This document shows, one piece after another, positions 20,435 through 31,781 of a DNA stretch of 64,000 nt. This DNA comes from Thalassococcus arenae (GTDB lineage Bacteria; Pseudomonadota; Alphaproteobacteria; Rhodobacterales; Rhodobacteraceae): the NCBI RefSeq assembly GCF_019104745.1, contig NZ_JAHRWL010000001.1, forward strand, positions 2,188,325-2,252,324. The letters are read 5' to 3'. A program made the position numbers and the translations under genes. The notes below the pieces were generated by a model that saw only the letters and a program-made list of their open reading frames with translations, was not told the DNA's origin and did not search any database. Positions within the stretch are counted from its first letter, which is position 1. Every line of letters begins with the position of its first letter.

Positions 20435-21871
20435 ATGTCCCTTACCCCGTCCAACGAACCGTCGTTTCGCCAGTCCGTCGACCTGATGTTCAACCGCGCG
20501 GTGGCGCTGATGGACCTGCCGCCGGGGCTCGAGGAAAAGATCCGGGTGTGCAACGCCACCTACACGGTGCGGTTCGGCGTTCGGCTGCGCGGACAGATCA
20601 AGACCTTCACGGGCTACCGCTCGGTCCATTCCGAACACATGGAACCGGTCAAGGGCGGCATCCGCTATGCCTCGTCCGTGAACCAGGACGAGGTCGAGGC
20701 GCTGGCCGCGCTGATGACCTACAAATGCGCTCTGGTCGAAACCCCGTTCGGTGGCTCCAAGGGCGGGCTGTGCCTGGACCCGCGCGACTACGACGAAGAG
20801 GAACTGGAACGGATCACCCGCCGTTTCACCTATGAACTGGCCAAGCGCGACCTGATCAACCCGGCCCAGAACGTGCCCGCCCCCGACATGGGCACCGGCG
20901 AACGCGAAATGGCCTGGATGGCCGACCAGTATCGCCGGATGAACACCACCGACATCAACGCCAATGCCTGCGTCACCGGCAAACCGGTCCATGCCGGCGG
21001 CATCCAGGGCCGGGTCGAGGCGACAGGCCGCGGTGTGCAATACGCCCTGCGCGAATTCTTCCGCCACCCCGAGGATATCGCCAAGGCCAAGCTTTCGGGC
21101 ACGCTCGACGGCAAGCGCGTCATCATCCAGGGCCTGGGCAATGTGGGCTATCACGCCGCCAAGTTCCTCAGCGAAGAAGACGGCTGCATCGTGACCGGGA
21201 TCATCGAGCGCGACGGCGCGCTGTTCAACCCGGACGGGCTGAACGTGCAGGCGGTGCATGACTGGCTGGTCAAGCATGGCGGCGTGACCGGCTTTCCCGA
21301 CGCCGCGCATTCGGCCAAGGGGGCCGACGTGCTGGAAGAAGACTGCGACATCCTCATCCCCGCCGCTCTGGAGGGGGTGATCAACCTGTCGAACGCCCAC
21401 CGGATCAAGGCTTCGCTCATCATCGAGGCCGCGAACGGTCCTGTCACCGCGGGCGCCGACGACATCCTGCGCAACAAGGGGGTCGTCATCATTCCCGACA
21501 TGTATGCCAATGCGGGCGGCGTGACGGTGTCCTATTTCGAATGGGTCAAGAACCTGTCTCATATCCGGTTCGGCCGTCTGCAGCGCCGCCAGGAAGAAGC
21601 GCGCCACCAGCTTGTCGTCGACGAACTGGAACGGCTCGACCGCTATCTGGGCGATGCCTGGTCGATGACGCCGGACTTCAAGAAGAAATACCTGCGCGGC
21701 GCCGACGAAATCGAGCTGGTGCGCTCGGGTCTCGACGACACGATGCGCGGCGCCTACCAGTCGATGCGCGAAACCTGGCACGCGCGCGACGATGTCGATG
21801 ACCTGCGCACGGCATCCTACATCGTCGCCATCGAACGGGTCGCCAAGAGCTATCGCGCCAAGGGATTGTGA
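20435..21871 (+). CDS. Glutamate (Glu/Leu/Phe/Val-type) dehydrogenase
   Basis: A 478-residue dehydrogenase of the ELFV family that interconverts glutamate and 2-oxoglutarate plus ammonia. The substrate lysine region is VKGGIRYA and the second lysine motif is PFGGSKGG; NAPAPDMGTG-type sequence (NVPAPDMGTGERE) and the nucleotide-binding GLGNVGYHAAK follow. GCGGAGGATCAC precedes the ATG. It sits upstream of sarcosine oxidase, consistent with nitrogen recovery from methylated amines, but a possible terminator lies between. Confidence 0.93.
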   Translation: MSLTPSNEPSFRQSVDLMFNRAVALMDLPPGLEEKIRVCNATYTVRFGVRLRGQIKTFTGYRSVHSEHMEPVKGGIRYASSVNQDEVEALAALMTYKCALVETPFGGSKGGLCLDPRDYDEEELERITRRFTYELAKRDLINPAQNVPAPDMGTGEREMAWMADQYRRMNTTDINANACVTGKPVHAGGIQGRVEATGRGVQYALREFFRHPEDIAKAKLSGTLDGKRVIIQGLGNVGYHAAKFLSEEDGCIVTGIIERDGALFNPDGLNVQAVHDWLVKHGGVTGFPDAAHSAKGADVLEEDCDILIPAALEGVINLSNAHRIKASLIIEAANGPVTAGADDILRNKGVVIIPDMYANAGGVTVSYFEWVKNLSHIRFGRLQRRQEEARHQLVVDELERLDRYLGDAWSMTPDFKKKYLRGADEIELVRSGLDDTMRGAYQSMRETWHARDDVDDLRTASYIVAIERVAKSYRAKGL

Positions 21872-21920
21872 CCGGCCGCGCCCCGGGTCGCCCCGAGGCG
21901 CGCAAATGTCGAAAACCGGC

Positions 21921-21940
21921 GGGGCAGGGTGGCCTGCCCC
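21921..21940 (+). terminator. Possible weak terminator after gdh
   Basis: GGGGCAGG-GTGG-CCTGCCCC is a perfect 8-bp stem 50 bases after the gdh stop and 58 bases before the next ATG. Only GTTG follows, so termination would be partial at best. Confidence 0.35.
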
Positions 21941-21997
21941 GTTGCACCCTGCGGTCAAAGCTGGTTCGATCCGGCGGGAACGGACCAAGGGGGCAAG

Positions 21998-23251
21998 ATG
22001 CGGTTTTCCGGTTGGCGGATATTCAGGGAAGGGCTGACCGGTAACAAGGGCTGGGGGCCGCACTGGCGCGATCCGGCGCCGAAATCCGAATATGACATCG
22101 TCATCATCGGCGGTGGCGGGCATGGCCTGTCCACCGCCTATTACCTGGCCAAGGAGCACGGCCTGACCAATGTCGCCGTGCTGGAAAAGGGCTATCTCGG
22201 TGGTGGCAATGTGGGGCGCAACACGACGATCGTGCGCGCCAACTATTTCCTGCCCGGCAATTCCGAATTCTATTCCCATTCCCTCAAGCTCTGGGAAGGG
22301 CTCGAGGCCGATCTCAACTACAACGTCATGCATTCGCAGCGCGGGCTGATCAACCTGTTCCATTCCGACGGCCAGCGCGATGCCTTCGTCCGGCGCGGCA
22401 ACGCGATGATCAACCAGGGCGACGACGCGATCCTGCTGGACCGCGACGGCGTGCGCAAACATCTGCCCTATCTCGATTTCGACAACACCCGCTTTCCGAT
22501 CTACGGCGGGCTGCTGCATCCCCGCGGCGGCACCGCGCGCCACGACGCGGTGGCCTGGGGCTATGCCCGCGGTGCCGACCGGCGCGGCGTCGACCTGATC
22601 CAGAATTGCGAGGTGACGGGCATCGACATCCAGAACGGCCGCGTCACCGGCGTGCAGACCACGCGCGGCGCGATCCGGGCGAAGAAAGTCGGCATCGTCG
22701 TCGCCGGCCGGTCGGGGCAGGTGGCGGCGATGGCCGGAATGCGCCTGCCGATCGAATCCCACATCCTGCAGGCCTTCGTCAGCGAGGGGCTGAAACCCTG
22801 CATCGACCACGTGGTCAGCTTCGGCATGGGGCATTTCTATATCAGCCAGTCCGACAAGGGCGGGCTGGTCTTCGGCGGCGACCTGGATTTCTACGCCTCC
22901 TATGCCGCGCGCGGCAATCTGCCGATGACCGAACACGTGATGGAAGCGGCGATGACCCTGATGCCGATGATCGGCAAGGCCCGTGTCCTGCGCAGCTGGG
23001 GCGGGATCATGGACATGACGCCCGACGGCTCGCCGATCATCGACAAGACCGGCGTGGACGGGCTCTACCTGGATTGCGGCTGGTGCTACGGCGGCTTCAA
23101 GGCGGTGCCGGGATCGGGTTTCGCCTTTGCCCATCTCATCGCCCAGGACCGCCCGCATGACAGCGCCGCGCGCTACCGCCTCGACCGGTTCCGCACCGGT
23201 GTCGGGCTGATGGACGAGGAGGGCACCGGTGCGCAACACAACCTGCACTGA
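21998..23251 (+). CDS. soxB: Sarcosine oxidase beta subunit
   Basis: A 417-residue FAD/FMN amine oxidase subunit of heterotetrameric sarcosine oxidase, which demethylates sarcosine to glycine. It opens with MRFSGWRIFREGLTGNKGW, then the dinucleotide fold IVIIGGGGHGLSTAYYL. LGGGNVGRNTTIVRANYF is a beta-subunit hallmark. AAGGGGGCAAG precedes ATG 21998. The symbol soxB is also used for the sulfur-oxidation gene at 47263; the two are unrelated. Confidence 0.96.
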   Translation: MRFSGWRIFREGLTGNKGWGPHWRDPAPKSEYDIVIIGGGGHGLSTAYYLAKEHGLTNVAVLEKGYLGGGNVGRNTTIVRANYFLPGNSEFYSHSLKLWEGLEADLNYNVMHSQRGLINLFHSDGQRDAFVRRGNAMINQGDDAILLDRDGVRKHLPYLDFDNTRFPIYGGLLHPRGGTARHDAVAWGYARGADRRGVDLIQNCEVTGIDIQNGRVTGVQTTRGAIRAKKVGIVVAGRSGQVAAMAGMRLPIESHILQAFVSEGLKPCIDHVVSFGMGHFYISQSDKGGLVFGGDLDFYASYAARGNLPMTEHVMEAAMTLMPMIGKARVLRSWGGIMDMTPDGSPIIDKTGVDGLYLDCGWCYGGFKAVPGSGFAFAHLIAQDRPHDSAARYRLDRFRTGVGLMDEEGTGAQHNLH

Positions 23252-23261
23252 GGAGCGTTCT

Positions 23262-23366
23262 GTGGACAGATCGGGTTTTGTACCGAAATCGGTCGATTCA
23301 GGACGGATTGCTGTTGCCGATGTCCGGTTCGCGACCGCATGCCGGGCCGGAAAGGGGCAGATCTGA
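23262..23366 (+). CDS. Possible 34-aa small frame between sarcosine soxB and soxD
   Basis: A GTG frame (MDRSGFVPKSVDSGRIAVAD...) starts after TGAGGAG (spacing about 7 bases). It ends in TGA overlapping the next ATG as TGATG, the usual coupling arrangement. It fills almost the whole gap. It may be a leader or coupling peptide, or chance in GC-rich DNA; no homology is recognised. Confidence 0.25.
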   Translation: MDRSGFVPKSVDSGRIAVADVRFATACRAGKGQI

Positions 23367-23632
23367 TGCGCATTCCCTGCCCGATCTGCGGCACCCGCGA
23401 CCGTCGAGAATTCTACTACAAGGGCGCGGCGTCGATGCTGGATCGCCCCGCGCCCGATGCCGGCGCCGCGGTCTGGGACGCCTACCTGCACCTGCGCGAC
23501 AACCCCGCCGGCCGCACCCGCGACCTGTGGCACCACGAAGCCGGCTGCGGCGCCTGGCTGGTGGTCGAACGCGATACCGTCACGCACGAGGTCTTTGGCG
23601 CGAAAACGCTGGAGCAGTTTCATGCGGATTGA
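23366..23632 (+). CDS. soxD: Sarcosine oxidase delta subunit
   Basis: An 88-residue zinc-binding subunit. CPICGTRDRREFYYKG is the N-terminal hallmark; a histidine and a cysteine in HHEAGCGAW complete the metal site. GAAAGGGG precedes ATG 23366. It overlaps soxA by 11 bases, as usual for soxBDAG operons. Confidence 0.95.
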   Translation: MRIPCPICGTRDRREFYYKGAASMLDRPAPDAGAAVWDAYLHLRDNPAGRTRDLWHHEAGCGAWLVVERDTVTHEVFGAKTLEQFHAD

Positions 23633-26558
23633 TGCCGCGGGGCGCATCGACCGAAGCAAAACCATTGCGTTTCAATGGGATGGAAGGGCATTGTTCGGAC
23701 ATCCCGGCGACACGTTGGCCTCGGCCCTGCTGGCCAACGACATCCGACTGACGGGACGATCGTTCAAGTATCACCGCCCGCGCGGCGTGTTCAGCGCCGG
23801 CTCCGAGGAGCCCAACGCGCTGGTCACCATCGGCCGTGGCGCGGCATCCGATCCGAACGTCCGCGCGACCATGCAGGAGCTTTTTGACGGTCTCGAGGCA
23901 CGCAGCCAGAACCGGTGGCCGACGCTCGACTGGGATTTGCTGAGCGTCAACAACCTGTTGGCGCCGTTTCTTGGGGCGGGGTTCTATTACAAGACCTTCA
24001 TGTGGCCGCGCGCCTTCTGGGAAAGGGTCTACGAGCCTTTCATCCGCCGCGCCGCCGGGCTGGGTGCGCTGTCGGGGCAGTCCGACACCGACATCTACGA
24101 AAAGGCGTTCGCCTTCTGCGACGTGCTGGTGATCGGGGCAGGACCCGCCGGTCTGATGGCGGCAGAGGCGGCGGCCCTGTCCGGTGCGCAAGTCATTTTA
24201 TGCACAGAAGACAATGCCTTGGGCGGTCGTCTTCTTGTGGAAAACGAAATCGTCGACGGGATGGACGGGCATCTCTGGGCGGCGGAAAAGGCCGAGCAGC
24301 TTGGCCGGATGGACAACGTACGGCTGATGATCCGCACCACCGTGACCGGCGCCTATGACCAGGGCACCTATGGCGCGCTCGAACGCGTCGGCCACCACCT
24401 GCCGCGGCGGGACGGGCTGCCCCGCGAATGCTTCTGGCGTATCGTTGCCAGGCGGGCGGTCTTGTGCGCGGGCAGCATCGAGCGGACGGTCGCTTTTCAA
24501 AACAACGACTTGCCGGGGGTCATGCAGGCCGGCGCTGTGCGCGCCTACCTGAACCGATGGGGGGTCGGTGCGGGCAAGGCGGTCACGGTCTTCGGGAATA
24601 CCGACGACGCCCACCGCACGGCGCGCGACCTGCTCGAGGCCGGCGTGCATGTGGCCGGGTTGATCGACTGCCGCCACGACGTGACACCGCAAGTGGATTG
24701 CCCGGTCCATACCGGTGCGGTCGTTTCGGCGGCCCATGGCGGGCGCGGCGGGGTCGAGGCGATCACGTTGCGCCACGGCGATGGCCGGCAAGAGCGCATC
24801 GCCACCGATTGCCTTGGCGTATCCGGTGGATGGAACCCGTCCGTCCACCTGACCTGCCACATGAATGGGCGTCCGCAATGGTCTGAAGAACATCTTGCTT
24901 TCCTGCCGACACCCGATGCCGTTCCGGGCATGTCCGTCGCCGGCGCGGCGCGGGGCGACTTTTTAACCGCCGCCTGCCTTCGGGGCGGTGCCGAGGCCGG
25001 GGCCGCCGCCGCAACGGCTCTCGGGTTCAAGACAGAGGCGCCGGCAATCCCCGAGGCCGAGGACGCACCCTACCGCATCCAGCGCCTCTGGGCCGTGCCG
25101 GGCAAGGGCCGCGCCTGGCTGGATTACCAGAACGACGTCACCGTCAAGGACGTGACGCAGGCGGCACGGGAAAACTTCCGCTCGGTCGAGCACATGAAGC
25201 GCTACACCACCCAGGGCATGGCGACCGACCAGGGCAAGAATTCCAATGTCACCGCGCTGGCGATCCTTGCCGATGCAACGGGCCGCGACATTCCCGAGAC
25301 CGGCACCACCACCTTCCGCCCGCCCTACACGCCGGTGGCCATCGCCGCGATGGGAGCGGGGGCACAGGGCCACGGCTTCGCTCCGGAAAGGCTGACGCCG
25401 TCGCATGCCGCGAGCATCGACAAGGGCGCGCCGATGATCGAGGCGGGGCTGTGGTACCGTCCGTCCTATTTCCCGCGCCCGGGTGAAACGACCTGGCGGC
25501 AAAGCTGCGACCGGGAGGTCAAGATGGTGCGCGAGGCGGTGGGCATCTGCGACGTGTCGACCCTGGGCAAGATCGCCTTGCAGGGGCCGGATGTCGGGGC
25601 ATTTCTGGATGTCGTTTATGCCAACACGTTCAGCACGCTGAAGCCGGGACGGGTGCGCTATGGGCTGATGCTGCGCGAGGACGGGCATGTCATGGATGAC
25701 GGCACCTGTGCGCGGCTGGATGACGACCGCTGGCTGATGACCACGACGACCGCGGCGGCAGGATTGGTGATGCGGCACCTCGATTGGGTGCAGCAGGCGT
25801 TCTGCGCGAAGATGGCGGTGCGCTTCGTATCGGTCACAGATCACTGGGCGCAATTCGCGGTCGCCGGACCGAAATCCCGCGACTTGCTGAACGGCGTGCT
25901 GGACCGGCCGATCGACAACGCGGGTTTCCCCTACATGGCCTGTGGCGCCGTGTCGGTCATGGGTGTGGCGGGGCGTCTGTTCCGTATCTCGTTCTCGGGC
26001 GAACATGCCTACGAGATCGCGATACCCGCCCGCTACGGCGACAGCCTGTTCCGCATCCTGGTGGCCCGGGCCGAGGCGATGGGCGGCGGTGCCTATGGCA
26101 TGGAGGCGCTGAACGTGCTGCGGATCGAGAAGGGCCACATCACCCATGCCGAGATCCATGGCCGCACCACCGCCGACGATATCGGCTTTGCGCGGATGGT
26201 GTCGGAGAAAAAGGATTGCATCGGCAAGGCGATGGCGGCGCGACCCGGCCTGTCGGGACCGGCGCGCGAACAGCTGGTGGGCCTGCGTCCGGCGGGCGCG
26301 GTCAAACAACTGACCGCCGGGGCGCACCTGTTCGAGGCCGAGGCGCCGGCGATGCGGGAGAACGACCAGGGATATGTGACCAGCGTCGGTTTTTCGCCGA
26401 CCCTGGGCGAGATGCGGGCGCTGGCCTTCCTGCGCGATGGCCGGGCCCGGCATGGGCAGACGGTGCGGATGGTCGATCATCTGCGCGGGATCGAGGCGCT
26501 TTGCGAGGTGACCGATCCGGTGGCCTTCGATCCCGAGGGAGGGCGGTTGCGTGGCTGA
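23622..26558 (+). CDS. soxA: Sarcosine oxidase alpha subunit
   Basis: A 978-residue subunit. Domains in order: a ferredoxin-like N-terminus (about 15-100, with RSFKYHRPRGVFSAG), an NAD-binding oxidoreductase core (GAGPAGLMAAEAAALSG), and a C-terminal aminomethyltransferase (GCV_T) half from about 600 that binds tetrahydrofolate and takes up the formaldehyde unit. The length matches the family. It overlaps soxD by 11 and soxG by 8 bases. It is not related to the sulfur-oxidation SoxA at 46323. Confidence 0.96.
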   Translation: MRIDAAGRIDRSKTIAFQWDGRALFGHPGDTLASALLANDIRLTGRSFKYHRPRGVFSAGSEEPNALVTIGRGAASDPNVRATMQELFDGLEARSQNRWPTLDWDLLSVNNLLAPFLGAGFYYKTFMWPRAFWERVYEPFIRRAAGLGALSGQSDTDIYEKAFAFCDVLVIGAGPAGLMAAEAAALSGAQVILCTEDNALGGRLLVENEIVDGMDGHLWAAEKAEQLGRMDNVRLMIRTTVTGAYDQGTYGALERVGHHLPRRDGLPRECFWRIVARRAVLCAGSIERTVAFQNNDLPGVMQAGAVRAYLNRWGVGAGKAVTVFGNTDDAHRTARDLLEAGVHVAGLIDCRHDVTPQVDCPVHTGAVVSAAHGGRGGVEAITLRHGDGRQERIATDCLGVSGGWNPSVHLTCHMNGRPQWSEEHLAFLPTPDAVPGMSVAGAARGDFLTAACLRGGAEAGAAAATALGFKTEAPAIPEAEDAPYRIQRLWAVPGKGRAWLDYQNDVTVKDVTQAARENFRSVEHMKRYTTQGMATDQGKNSNVTALAILADATGRDIPETGTTTFRPPYTPVAIAAMGAGAQGHGFAPERLTPSHAASIDKGAPMIEAGLWYRPSYFPRPGETTWRQSCDREVKMVREAVGICDVSTLGKIALQGPDVGAFLDVVYANTFSTLKPGRVRYGLMLREDGHVMDDGTCARLDDDRWLMTTTTAAAGLVMRHLDWVQQAFCAKMAVRFVSVTDHWAQFAVAGPKSRDLLNGVLDRPIDNAGFPYMACGAVSVMGVAGRLFRISFSGEHAYEIAIPARYGDSLFRILVARAEAMGGGAYGMEALNVLRIEKGHITHAEIHGRTTADDIGFARMVSEKKDCIGKAMAARPGLSGPAREQLVGLRPAGAVKQLTAGAHLFEAEAPAMRENDQGYVTSVGFSPTLGEMRALAFLRDGRARHGQTVRMVDHLRGIEALCEVTDPVAFDPEGGRLRG

Positions 26559-27117
26559 GTTGATAGCGGTCTTCCCCCTTGGCACGGCCTTGCCGTTCGA
26601 AGCTGGCAGGGCGCGGCTGGAGGCGGTGGATCCGGGTCGTATTTCGGTTCTGGCGCCGTATCCCGGGCGCGTCGGGGTGTTTTCCGACCGGTTGCAGGCC
26701 GCGCACGGGATGGCGTTCCCGCAACCCAACCGCGCCACCGGAAAGGCGGGCGCTCGCTGTCTTTGGGCAGGGCGGGACCAGGCTTTCCTGATGGGTCCCG
26801 AGCCCGATGCGTCGCTGAGCGAAGTGGGCGCGGTGACCGATGTCACGGATGGCTGGGTCGGCGTGGCGTTGACGGGTGCCGATGCCGAAGCGGTGCTTGC
26901 GCGGCTGGTGCCGGTGGATCTTTCCGCGGAGGTTTTCAAGCGCGGCCATGTGCTGCGCGCTTCGTTGCAAAATCTGAACGTGCTGATCCGGCGCAGTACG
27001 GCGGATGCGTTCGAGATCTTCGCTTTCCGTTCGCTGGCCGGTACGCTGGTTCAGGATGTGACGGCGGCGATGAGTGGCGTTGCGATGCGGCGTGACATCG
27101 CGGATCGGTCAGGATAA
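26551..27117 (+). CDS. soxG: Sarcosine oxidase gamma subunit
   Basis: A 188-residue subunit that starts with GTG inside the end of soxA. It contains the typical HLVPVDLS-like segment (RLVPVDLSAEVFKRGHVLRASLQ) and ends with FRSLAGTLVQDVTAA. It is the most variable subunit of the tetramer; position in the operon makes the call secure. No glyA, folD or purU follows, unlike many sarcosine operons. Confidence 0.9.
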   Translation: MAELIAVFPLGTALPFEAGRARLEAVDPGRISVLAPYPGRVGVFSDRLQAAHGMAFPQPNRATGKAGARCLWAGRDQAFLMGPEPDASLSEVGAVTDVTDGWVGVALTGADAEAVLARLVPVDLSAEVFKRGHVLRASLQNLNVLIRRSTADAFEIFAFRSLAGTLVQDVTAAMSGVAMRRDIADRSG

Positions 27118-27144
27118 GGCGGCGCCGTAGAACGGGAGACGGCT

Positions 27145-27417
27145 ATGAATACACCGGCATGGGTCGCGGCGTTTGTGCTGGTCGCCTCGACGGCAAGCGC
27201 GCAGCAGACCGATTGCGATGCGCAGGCCGCGCTGGTGATGCAAGCGGTCGAAAGCCGCGCGACCGGCGAGCCGATGCGCAAGACACGGCGCGCCCTGCGC
27301 GAGGAACTGGGCCGCACGGCGGGCGACGCGCTGGCCGAATGGATCTATGCCCTGCCGCCCGAGCAATTGACGGATGCCGTGGGCGAAAGCTGGAAAGCCC
27401 AGTGCGAAGCGCTTTAG
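27145..27417 (+). CDS. Small exported hypothetical protein (90 aa)
   Basis: A 90-residue protein with a signal peptide (MNTPAWVAAFVLVASTASAQ, likely cleavage after SAQ/A) and two cysteines in the mature part (QTDCD... and KAQCEAL), which could form a disulfide. AACGGGAGA precedes the ATG. It is 27 bases after soxG and could share its transcript. No family is recognised. Confidence 0.65.
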   Translation: MNTPAWVAAFVLVASTASAQQTDCDAQAALVMQAVESRATGEPMRKTRRALREELGRTAGDALAEWIYALPPEQLTDAVGESWKAQCEAL

Positions 27418-27437
27418 GGCGGGAGTGATTCGAAGGT

Positions 27438-27488
27438 GCGCGGGCAAGCCCGCGCGCAGGGTATCTCGGCCCCGCTTGGGGCGGGGCC
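27438..27488. terminator. Two GC-rich hairpins between the exported protein and dnaG
   Basis: GCGCGGGC-AA-GCCCGCGC (27438-27455) and GGCCCCGC-TTGGG-GCGGGGCC (27468-27488) are perfect 8-bp stems in tandem. Neither has a T tract. They probably mark the 3' end of the sarcosine operon or insulate dnaG. Confidence 0.4.
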
Positions 27489-27566
27489 TGCGGAAATGGC
27501 GTATTTCTCAAAGAGAAGAAGCAGGCGGGGCTGGCGAATCCCGCTGCGTGCCCCGATATTGAGCGG

Positions 27567-29510
27567 ATGAGCTTGCCTCCCGGTTTCCTTGACGAATTGC
27601 GCGGCCGCACCTCGATGGCGCAGGTGGCGGGGCGCAAGGTGCTGTGGGACATGCGCAAGTCCAACCAGGGCCGCGGAGACATGTGGGCCCCGTGCCCGTT
27701 CCACCAGGAAAAGACGGCGTCTTTCCATGTCGATGACCGGAAGGGGTATTATTATTGCTTTGGCTGTCACGCCAAGGGCGACGCGATTTCCTTTGTTCGC
27801 GAGACCGAGAATGTCGGGTTCATGGAAGCGGTGGAGATCCTGGCGGCCGAGGCGGGCATGCCGATGCCCGAACGCGATCCGCGCGCGCAGCAAAAGGCCG
27901 ATCGGCGGGCCGTCCTGTCAGAGGTGATGGAGCAGGCGGTACAGTTCTACCGATTGCAATTGCGGACATCCGCGGCCGCGGAGGCGCGCGCCTACCTGGA
28001 GCGACGCGGCCTGGATGCGGGTGCGCTCGAGCGGTTCGAGATCGGCTTCGCGCCGCCGGGCTGGCAGACCCTCGGCGACCATTTGCGCGGCAAGGGGGTG
28101 CCGGACGACCAGTTGATCGCGGCGGGTCTGGCCAAGGCGTCCGACAAGGGCCGGGCGCCCTATGACGTGTTTCGCGACCGCATCCTGTTCCCGATCCGCG
28201 ACGTGCGCGGACGGGCGATCGCCTTTGGCGGACGGGCGATGGACCCGGGCGACAAGGCAAAATACCTGAACTCGCCCGAGACCGAGCTGTTCGACAAGGG
28301 GCGCACGCTTTACAATATCGCGGCGGCGCGAGAGGCGGCGGGCAAGGGCCGGCCGCTGATCCTGGCCGAGGGATACATGGACGTCATCGCGCTGAGCGAA
28401 GCGGGCTTCGGCGCCGCGGTCGCACCGCTGGGCACGGCGGTGACCGAGACCCAGTTGCAGTTGCTATGGCGGATGGCGGATGAACCGGTCGTCGCTCTGG
28501 ACGGCGACAAGGCCGGGCTGCGGGCGGCCTATCGGGTCGTCGACCTGGCCCTGCCGCTTTTGGAAGCGGGCAAGTCGCTGCGCTTTGCGCTGATGCCCGA
28601 GGGCAAGGACCCCGACGACCTGATCCGTGCCGAGGGCGCGGCGGGCATGCAGCGGGTTCTGGATGCGGCGCTGCCGATGGCGAAGTTGTTGTGGCGCCAG
28701 GAGACCGAAGGCAAGGTATTCGACAGCCCGGAACGCAAGGCCGCGCTGGACAAGGCGATCCGTCAGCGTGTGGGGGTGATCAAGGACCCGTCGCTGCGGC
28801 ATCACTACGGCGAAGAGCTCAAGGAACTGCGCTGGCACTTGTTTCGCTCGGCGCGGCCTGCGGGCAAGGGCCGCGGGTCGAGGCGGGCCGATGAGATGGC
28901 GCCGGTTGCGGGCACCAAGGCGTCGGCTCTGGTCGCCGAGGGAGAGATCGCCGAGCGGCGATTGCGCGAGACGGTAATCCTGGCGGCGATGTTCGCGGCT
29001 CCGGAGATCCTGCCGGAATTCGAGTCGCAACTCGAAGCCATGGATTGCGCGGACGGAACGTTGGCTCGGCTGCGCGACACGCTTCTGCGCCATGTCGGCG
29101 CGCCATCCGATGCGGTGCGCGATGCGGTTCGGGAAACTCTGGGGCGCGAGACCCTTGAAACCCTTTTGTCGGCACGCCATGTCGCTGTGATACCCTGCCT
29201 GCGCAAGCCGGGCGAGGTCGAATTGGCGCGACTGACGGTGGCCGAGGAACTGGCCAAACTGTCGGCCTGGCAGGGCTGGCAAACCGAACTGGCCGAAGCC
29301 GAAGCCGACTTGCAGGGGGTTGCCGACGAGGCGCTGACCTGGCGGCTGGCACAGGCGGCACAGGCCAGAAACAGTGCCGGCCGCCGGCAGGACGAGGCCG
29401 AGACGGATTACGAGATTGGCCCCAACGGGGCGCATATGGACCGGGAAGAGCGCAGCGCGCTGGACACGCTGCTGGGACAGATCAAGTTCGACAAGACGCG
29501 GCGTCGCTGA
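27567..29510 (+). CDS. dnaG: DNA primase
   Basis: A 647-residue primase that makes RNA primers for replication. The N-terminal zinc ribbon has C43, H46, C64 and C67 (CPFH and CFGCH). The TOPRIM core follows with LAEGYMDVIAL and VVALDGDKAGLRAA. A C-terminal helicase-binding region completes it. It is followed by rpoD, the common dnaG-rpoD arrangement (rpsU is absent). Confidence 0.97.
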   Translation: MSLPPGFLDELRGRTSMAQVAGRKVLWDMRKSNQGRGDMWAPCPFHQEKTASFHVDDRKGYYYCFGCHAKGDAISFVRETENVGFMEAVEILAAEAGMPMPERDPRAQQKADRRAVLSEVMEQAVQFYRLQLRTSAAAEARAYLERRGLDAGALERFEIGFAPPGWQTLGDHLRGKGVPDDQLIAAGLAKASDKGRAPYDVFRDRILFPIRDVRGRAIAFGGRAMDPGDKAKYLNSPETELFDKGRTLYNIAAAREAAGKGRPLILAEGYMDVIALSEAGFGAAVAPLGTAVTETQLQLLWRMADEPVVALDGDKAGLRAAYRVVDLALPLLEAGKSLRFALMPEGKDPDDLIRAEGAAGMQRVLDAALPMAKLLWRQETEGKVFDSPERKAALDKAIRQRVGVIKDPSLRHHYGEELKELRWHLFRSARPAGKGRGSRRADEMAPVAGTKASALVAEGEIAERRLRETVILAAMFAAPEILPEFESQLEAMDCADGTLARLRDTLLRHVGAPSDAVRDAVRETLGRETLETLLSARHVAVIPCLRKPGEVELARLTVAEELAKLSAWQGWQTELAEAEADLQGVADEALTWRLAQAAQARNSAGRRQDEAETDYEIGPNGAHMDREERSALDTLLGQIKFDKTRRR

Positions 29511-29513
29511 CGC

Positions 29514-29596
29514 GATTCGCCGAAAAAGACCAACAAAAACCGCCCGGGCGGGTGTGCGTGACGCCGAATCGCGCTAATGATTCGCCCTAGCGAATC
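29514..29596. promoter_or_regulatory. Cluster of four GANTC sites before rpoD
   Basis: GATTC 29514-29518, GAATC 29566-29570, GATTC 29579-29583 and GAATC 29592-29596 all lie in the 111-base dnaG-rpoD spacer. The last two are arms of a perfect inverted repeat, GATTCGC-CCTA-GCGAATC (29579-29596). GANTC is the target of the cell-cycle methyltransferase CcrM in alphaproteobacteria. The palindrome ends 25 bases before the rpoD ATG. Confidence 0.55.
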
Positions 29597-29621
29597 ACCC
29601 GCCTTCGATCAGGAGCGTTGC

Positions 29622-31610
<1,989 letters not shown>

Positions 31611-31672
31611 GGGCCGGTCGGTTTGCCGGTCGACGCAGACTGAACCGCGAACAAACAGATGCCGACACAAGA

Positions 31673-31700
31673 GCCGGGCTTTCGCACAGCCCGGCTTTTC
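31673..31700 (+). terminator. Intrinsic terminator after rpoD
   Basis: GCCGGGCT-TTCGCAC-AGCCCGGC is a perfect 8-bp stem followed by TTTTC. It lies 63 bases after the rpoD stop. Confidence 0.85.
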
Positions 31701-31781
31701 AATTCCGGTGCCCGGGCGCCGGCCTATCGAGCCGAGCGCCTTGTTGCTAGACTGGGCATAGACAAGCCAAAGGATATCGAC

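Noticed and set aside
20399..23665. Very long minus-strand open frame (over 1000 codons) antisense to gdh and sarcosine soxB
   Set aside because: It mirrors codons of two well-recognised genes, has no ribosome site or recognisable domain, and is low-complexity in the way typical of antisense frames at high GC. The same applies to long frames antisense to ccoN/ccoO, rpoD, yejB/E, sarcosine soxA and sulfur soxB/C.
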